Below are positions 15,260 to 16,727 of a stretch of 16,727 nt of DNA, piece by piece. The stretch is taken from contig NZ_QSGS01000025.1 of NCBI RefSeq assembly GCF_003467445.1, forward strand, positions 1 through 16,727, given 5' to 3'. This DNA comes from Exiguobacterium sp. AM39-5BH. GTDB lineage: Bacteria > Bacillota > Bacilli > Exiguobacteriales > Exiguobacteriaceae. How positions within the stretch are numbered: the stretch's first letter is position 1; every line of letters starts with the position of its first letter. The notes below the pieces were generated by a model that worked only from the letters and a program-made list of their open reading frames with translations, did no database searches and had not been told where the DNA came from. The translations under genes and the position numbers were made by a program.

Positions 15260-15409
15260 TCAACCTTGTGATATATGCTCGAAAAATACCAATTTTATGA
15301 TATATCCTTTCCGCTCCAATGTCTGATACGTCCATTCCGTCGCTCCACCTTGGAAACTACCATCAGTTGTATGCTTATATGTAGGAATATAAACGCGAGT
15401 CAAATAGAG
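15260..15409 (-). pseudogene. Fragment of an unidentified protein gene
   Basis: Fifty open codons on the minus strand read LYLTRVYIPTYKHTTDGSFQ followed by GGATEWTYQTLERKGYIIKL, to TGA at 15260-15262. The frame is closed by TGA (15410-15412) upstream, and a terminator hairpin follows just beyond that. There is no start codon or ribosome site. The composition (Tyr, Thr, Gly, Trp) is like part of an exported or surface protein, but I do not recognise it. It is probably the relic of a larger gene cut on both sides. Confidence 0.4.
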
Positions 15410-15421
15410 TCACATTGCTCA

Positions 15422-15456
15422 AACGCATCCTCAAAAACTCGAAGGATGCGTTTTTT
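15422..15456 (+). terminator. Strong rho-independent terminator
   Basis: AACGCATCCT (15422-15431) and AGGATGCGTT (15443-15452) form a perfect 10-bp stem with an 11-nt loop, running into six Ts (15451-15456). It could end the lipoprotein transcript; no other plus-strand gene lies immediately before it. Confidence 0.85.
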
Positions 15457-15521
15457 GTCCTGCTGAGTATTGCGGATACAGAGAGCCACTAGTGCGGACG
15501 ACTGAGCGAGTCAATATGAAG

Positions 15522-15548
15522 AAAAAGGCCATCGACTCATCGATGGCC
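15522..15548 (-). terminator. Rho-independent terminator downstream of the IstB fragment
   Basis: Read on the minus strand, GGCCATCGA (complement of 15540-15548) and TCGATGGCC (complement of 15527-15535) form a 9-bp stem with a tetraloop, followed by five Ts. It lies 6 bp past the istB stop, so it belongs to the IS21-type remnant. Confidence 0.8.
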
Positions 15549-15554
15549 AAGATC

Positions 15555-15685
15555 TTAGCTTATCCCTAGCCCGTGGTGTTCCCTCATTGAGGTTTCGCCA
15601 TCGACCAGGATTTTATAGGAGTCGTGTACGATCCTGTCGAGAATTGCGTCCGCGATTTGGGCCTGTCCTAGATTCGAATGCCACT
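15555..15685 (-). pseudogene. IstB-like IS21 helper ATPase, C-terminal fragment
   Basis: The minus-strand frame reads AEWHSNLGQAQIADAILDRI, then VHDSYKILVDGETSMRE and ends at TAA 15555-15557. WH...ADAILDR..H......GE.SMR is the conserved C-terminal block of IstB. Immediately upstream the frame meets TAA (15686-15688), and the Walker motifs are not found in the next 200 bp, so only about 40 residues remain. A terminator follows directly. It is not the continuation of the piece at 1-174, because the orientation is opposite. Confidence 0.75.
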
Positions 15686-15861
15686 CCGCGTGGCGTTAGA
15701 CGCGCCCACGCTCTTGCTTTTGACGTTGCCCTTACGCTCCGTGCCTCCCGTTAGAAAGGGCCAGGAACATAGAGATGCGGCGGTGAGCCAGCAGCTCTTG
15801 TTATCGGGCCGTCAGGGGGGCAGCGGTGCGATGAGCGACTTCGCCTCCTGGCGTTAGACGC
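15681..15861. repeat. Direct repeats of TGGCGTTAGACGC in GC-rich non-coding DNA
   Basis: TGGCGTTAGACGC occurs at 15681-15693 and 15849-15861, exactly 168 bp apart. A related CCCGTTAGAAAG lies between them at about 15748. Each copy contains the small palindrome GCGT-TAG-ACGC. No gene is seen in this 180-bp GC-rich stretch, and the sequence is unlike its neighbours. Confidence 0.5.
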
Positions 15862-15878
15862 TCACGCATGAGCCCGGA

Positions 15879-16262
15879 TCACCATTCCTTCTCCCATGCC
15901 CCGTCTTCAGACACGCCCCAATCCTCGAACCGATACTTGATGAGCCAATGGACATGCATCACTTCATATTCGAATACACCCTTGGATAGCTCTGAGACGA
16001 CGAAGCTGACTTCTCCATCCGCCACCACCCATGTCCCGTATAGATACACTTTCTTGATCGGACGCTCTTCTGCATCCAGATAGATCAGCACCCGGAAGTA
16101 AGGCGAGTTCCGTCCGTCATCGAACCGGACGACCTTCTCGACGCAATGTTCCCTGTCGACGACACGCATCCATTCGGGATGTTCCATCAGTTCCGAGAAC
16201 ACCGTCCGGACGAACGGATCCAATCCAGCGAACGCATAGTCATCAAGCAGCCCCTCATCCAT
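15879..16262 (-). CDS. GC-rich unknown soluble protein
   Basis: This is a protein of about 127 residues with many acidic, Trp and Tyr residues and no signal peptide or membrane helix. The middle (YFRVLIYLDAEERPIKKVYL) and the following YGTWVVADGEVSFVVSEL look like alternating beta strands. I do not recognise the family. The start is ATG 16260-16262, preceded by GGGGGGAG 5 nt away; an in-frame GTG directly before it is too close. The GC content is clearly higher than that of the metal-resistance genes, suggesting a different origin or a host-like gene. It has no partner gene: IS21 debris lies downstream and an octamer repeat array lies upstream, near where its promoter must be. Confidence 0.75.
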   Translation of the reverse strand: MDEGLLDDYAFAGLDPFVRTVFSELMEHPEWMRVVDREHCVEKVVRFDDGRNSPYFRVLIYLDAEERPIKKVYLYGTWVVADGEVSFVVSELSKGVFEYEVMHVHWLIKYRFEDWGVSEDGAWEKEW

Positions 16263-16360
16263 CACGTCTCCCCCCTTCCGCTTCGCTATAGAACGATTCC
16301 CCGTCCAGAGCCAGTTCAGTCCTTGTTCATGAAACTACAGAAATGACGACTTTAAAAAAT

Positions 16361-16408
16361 GTATACATGTATACGCGTATACAAATCTACATGTATACAT
16401 GTATACAA
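16361..16408. repeat. Six-unit 8-bp repeat array built on GTATAC
   Basis: Units follow one another in exact 8-bp phase: GTATACAT, GTATACGC, GTATACAA, ATCTACAT, GTATACAT, GTATACAA (16361-16408). Five of the six keep the palindrome GTATAC; the fourth is degenerate. Short in-phase repeats like this are typical binding arrays for ribbon-helix-helix proteins at plasmid partition sites or promoters. It lies about 100 bp upstream of the 15879-16262 gene. Confidence 0.85.
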
Positions 16409-16420
16409 ATATTTTTGTTC

Positions 16421-16630
16421 TTATGTACGACGATTCCGTCGAATCATATTGGTATTGAAAAAGACGGTGAGGTGGGTCAAGCGTTCTCCTTCCTTCACAT
16501 CACAAAGAAGATCCATGCTCACAAGTTTTAAGTCGTCAAAATCTTCTTGGAGCCGGTCAGGAAGGCGTCGAAGTGTGTAATGCAAAATAGGAGTGGTTCT
16601 TACGCAATGTTGGTGAATGATGATGAGCAA
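16421..16630 (-). CDS. Doubtful small ORF
   Basis: This is a 69-codon frame with plausible amino-acid use in its middle (LPDRLQEDFDDLKLVSMDLL). It has only a TTG start and no ribosome site, and ends just before the octamer array. It may be a remnant or chance. Confidence 0.25.
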   Translation of the reverse strand: MLIIIHQHCVRTTPILHYTLRRLPDRLQEDFDDLKLVSMDLLCDVKEGERLTHLTVFFNTNMIRRNRRT

Positions 16631-16658
16631 TCGCCCGAAGGTGGTCGCTCATTTTTTT
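16624..16658 (+). terminator. Possible rho-independent terminator
   Basis: TGAGC (16624-16628) and GCTCA (16647-16651), with an inner CGCC/GGTG pairing, are followed by seven Ts (16652-16658). No convincing plus-strand gene precedes it. The last 69 bases of the window show no feature. Confidence 0.45.
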
Positions 16659-16727
16659 GGAATATCAGTGAGCACAACTCGGATCGGGATTTCGACAAAG
16701 CACCCGAATTCTGAGCAAGTCAAAATT

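Noticed and set aside
15685..15858. Integron attC-like cassette between two GTTAGAC cores
   Set aside because: No RYYYAAC inverse core and no imperfect palindrome joins the cores. No integrase gene is present.
16361..16408. CRISPR array
   Set aside because: Units are 8 bp without spacers, and no cas genes are present.
16343..16580. Two overlapping plus-strand ORFs through the octamer array
   Set aside because: Their N-termini are translations of the repeat (MYT, CIR, YKS) and they lack ribosome sites.

Overview
The window looks like a plasmid or other accessory segment from a low-GC Gram-positive bacterium of the Bacillales. Exiguobacterium is my best guess from overall resemblance, and I could not verify it. 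The grounds are AT-rich intergenic DNA with strong AGGAGG-type ribosome sites, a BdbC/BdbD disulfide pair, a CzrA-type zinc repressor with CzcD, CadA-type sequence, Gram-positive cell-wall hydrolases and a lipobox lipoprotein. No replication initiator, relaxase or rRNA/tRNA gene is visible, so I cannot say whether the segment is a complete replicon.

Layout. Bases 1-174 are a broken IS21-type IstB piece. Bases 238-984 encode a ribbon-helix-helix (RHH) plus coiled-coil protein of the plasmid-maintenance kind. On the minus strand, 1173-1955 hold a small unknown gene and the 3' part of a nucleotidyltransferase gene whose 5' end is cut off by a decayed IS3-family element (1956-2797). The far side of that element is fused directly to the 3' half of a cadA-like P-type ATPase gene (2798-3913).

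Bases 4411-9011 form a minus-strand metal-transport block: a cation diffusion facilitator (CDF), an Acr3/BASS-type transporter interrupted by one amber codon, a ZIP transporter broken by one missing base, and an intact czrA-czcD operon with a repeat-containing promoter. A 27-codon ORF with a strong ribosome site overlaps the ZIP start. The two CDF genes and the repressor are intact, so zinc/cadmium/cobalt efflux is probably what still works; the ATPase, the Acr3-like carrier and the ZIP carrier look dead or truncated. Next comes a minus-strand bdbD-bdbC pair (9352-10442) for disulfide formation in exported proteins.

Bases 10827-14013 carry two secreted cell-wall enzymes on the plus strand: an SH3b x4 N-acetylmuramoyl-L-alanine amidase and a coiled-coil M23 endopeptidase. 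Bases 14014-14783 contain no intact gene but are rich in structure: a terminator, a decayed minus-strand reading frame, a 19-bp tandem repeat with an inverted copy, and two long inverted repeats whose arms interleave. These lead into a small lipoprotein gene (14784-15176). The right end (15177-16727) is a mosaic: an unidentified gene fragment, strong terminators, a second IstB piece in the opposite orientation, a GC-rich unknown gene, and a six-unit 8-bp repeat array built on GTATAC that could be a partition or operator site.

The most notable items are the octamer array, the interleaved inverted repeats, the overlapping small ORF before the ZIP gene, and the single-base lesions in two neighbouring transporter genes.
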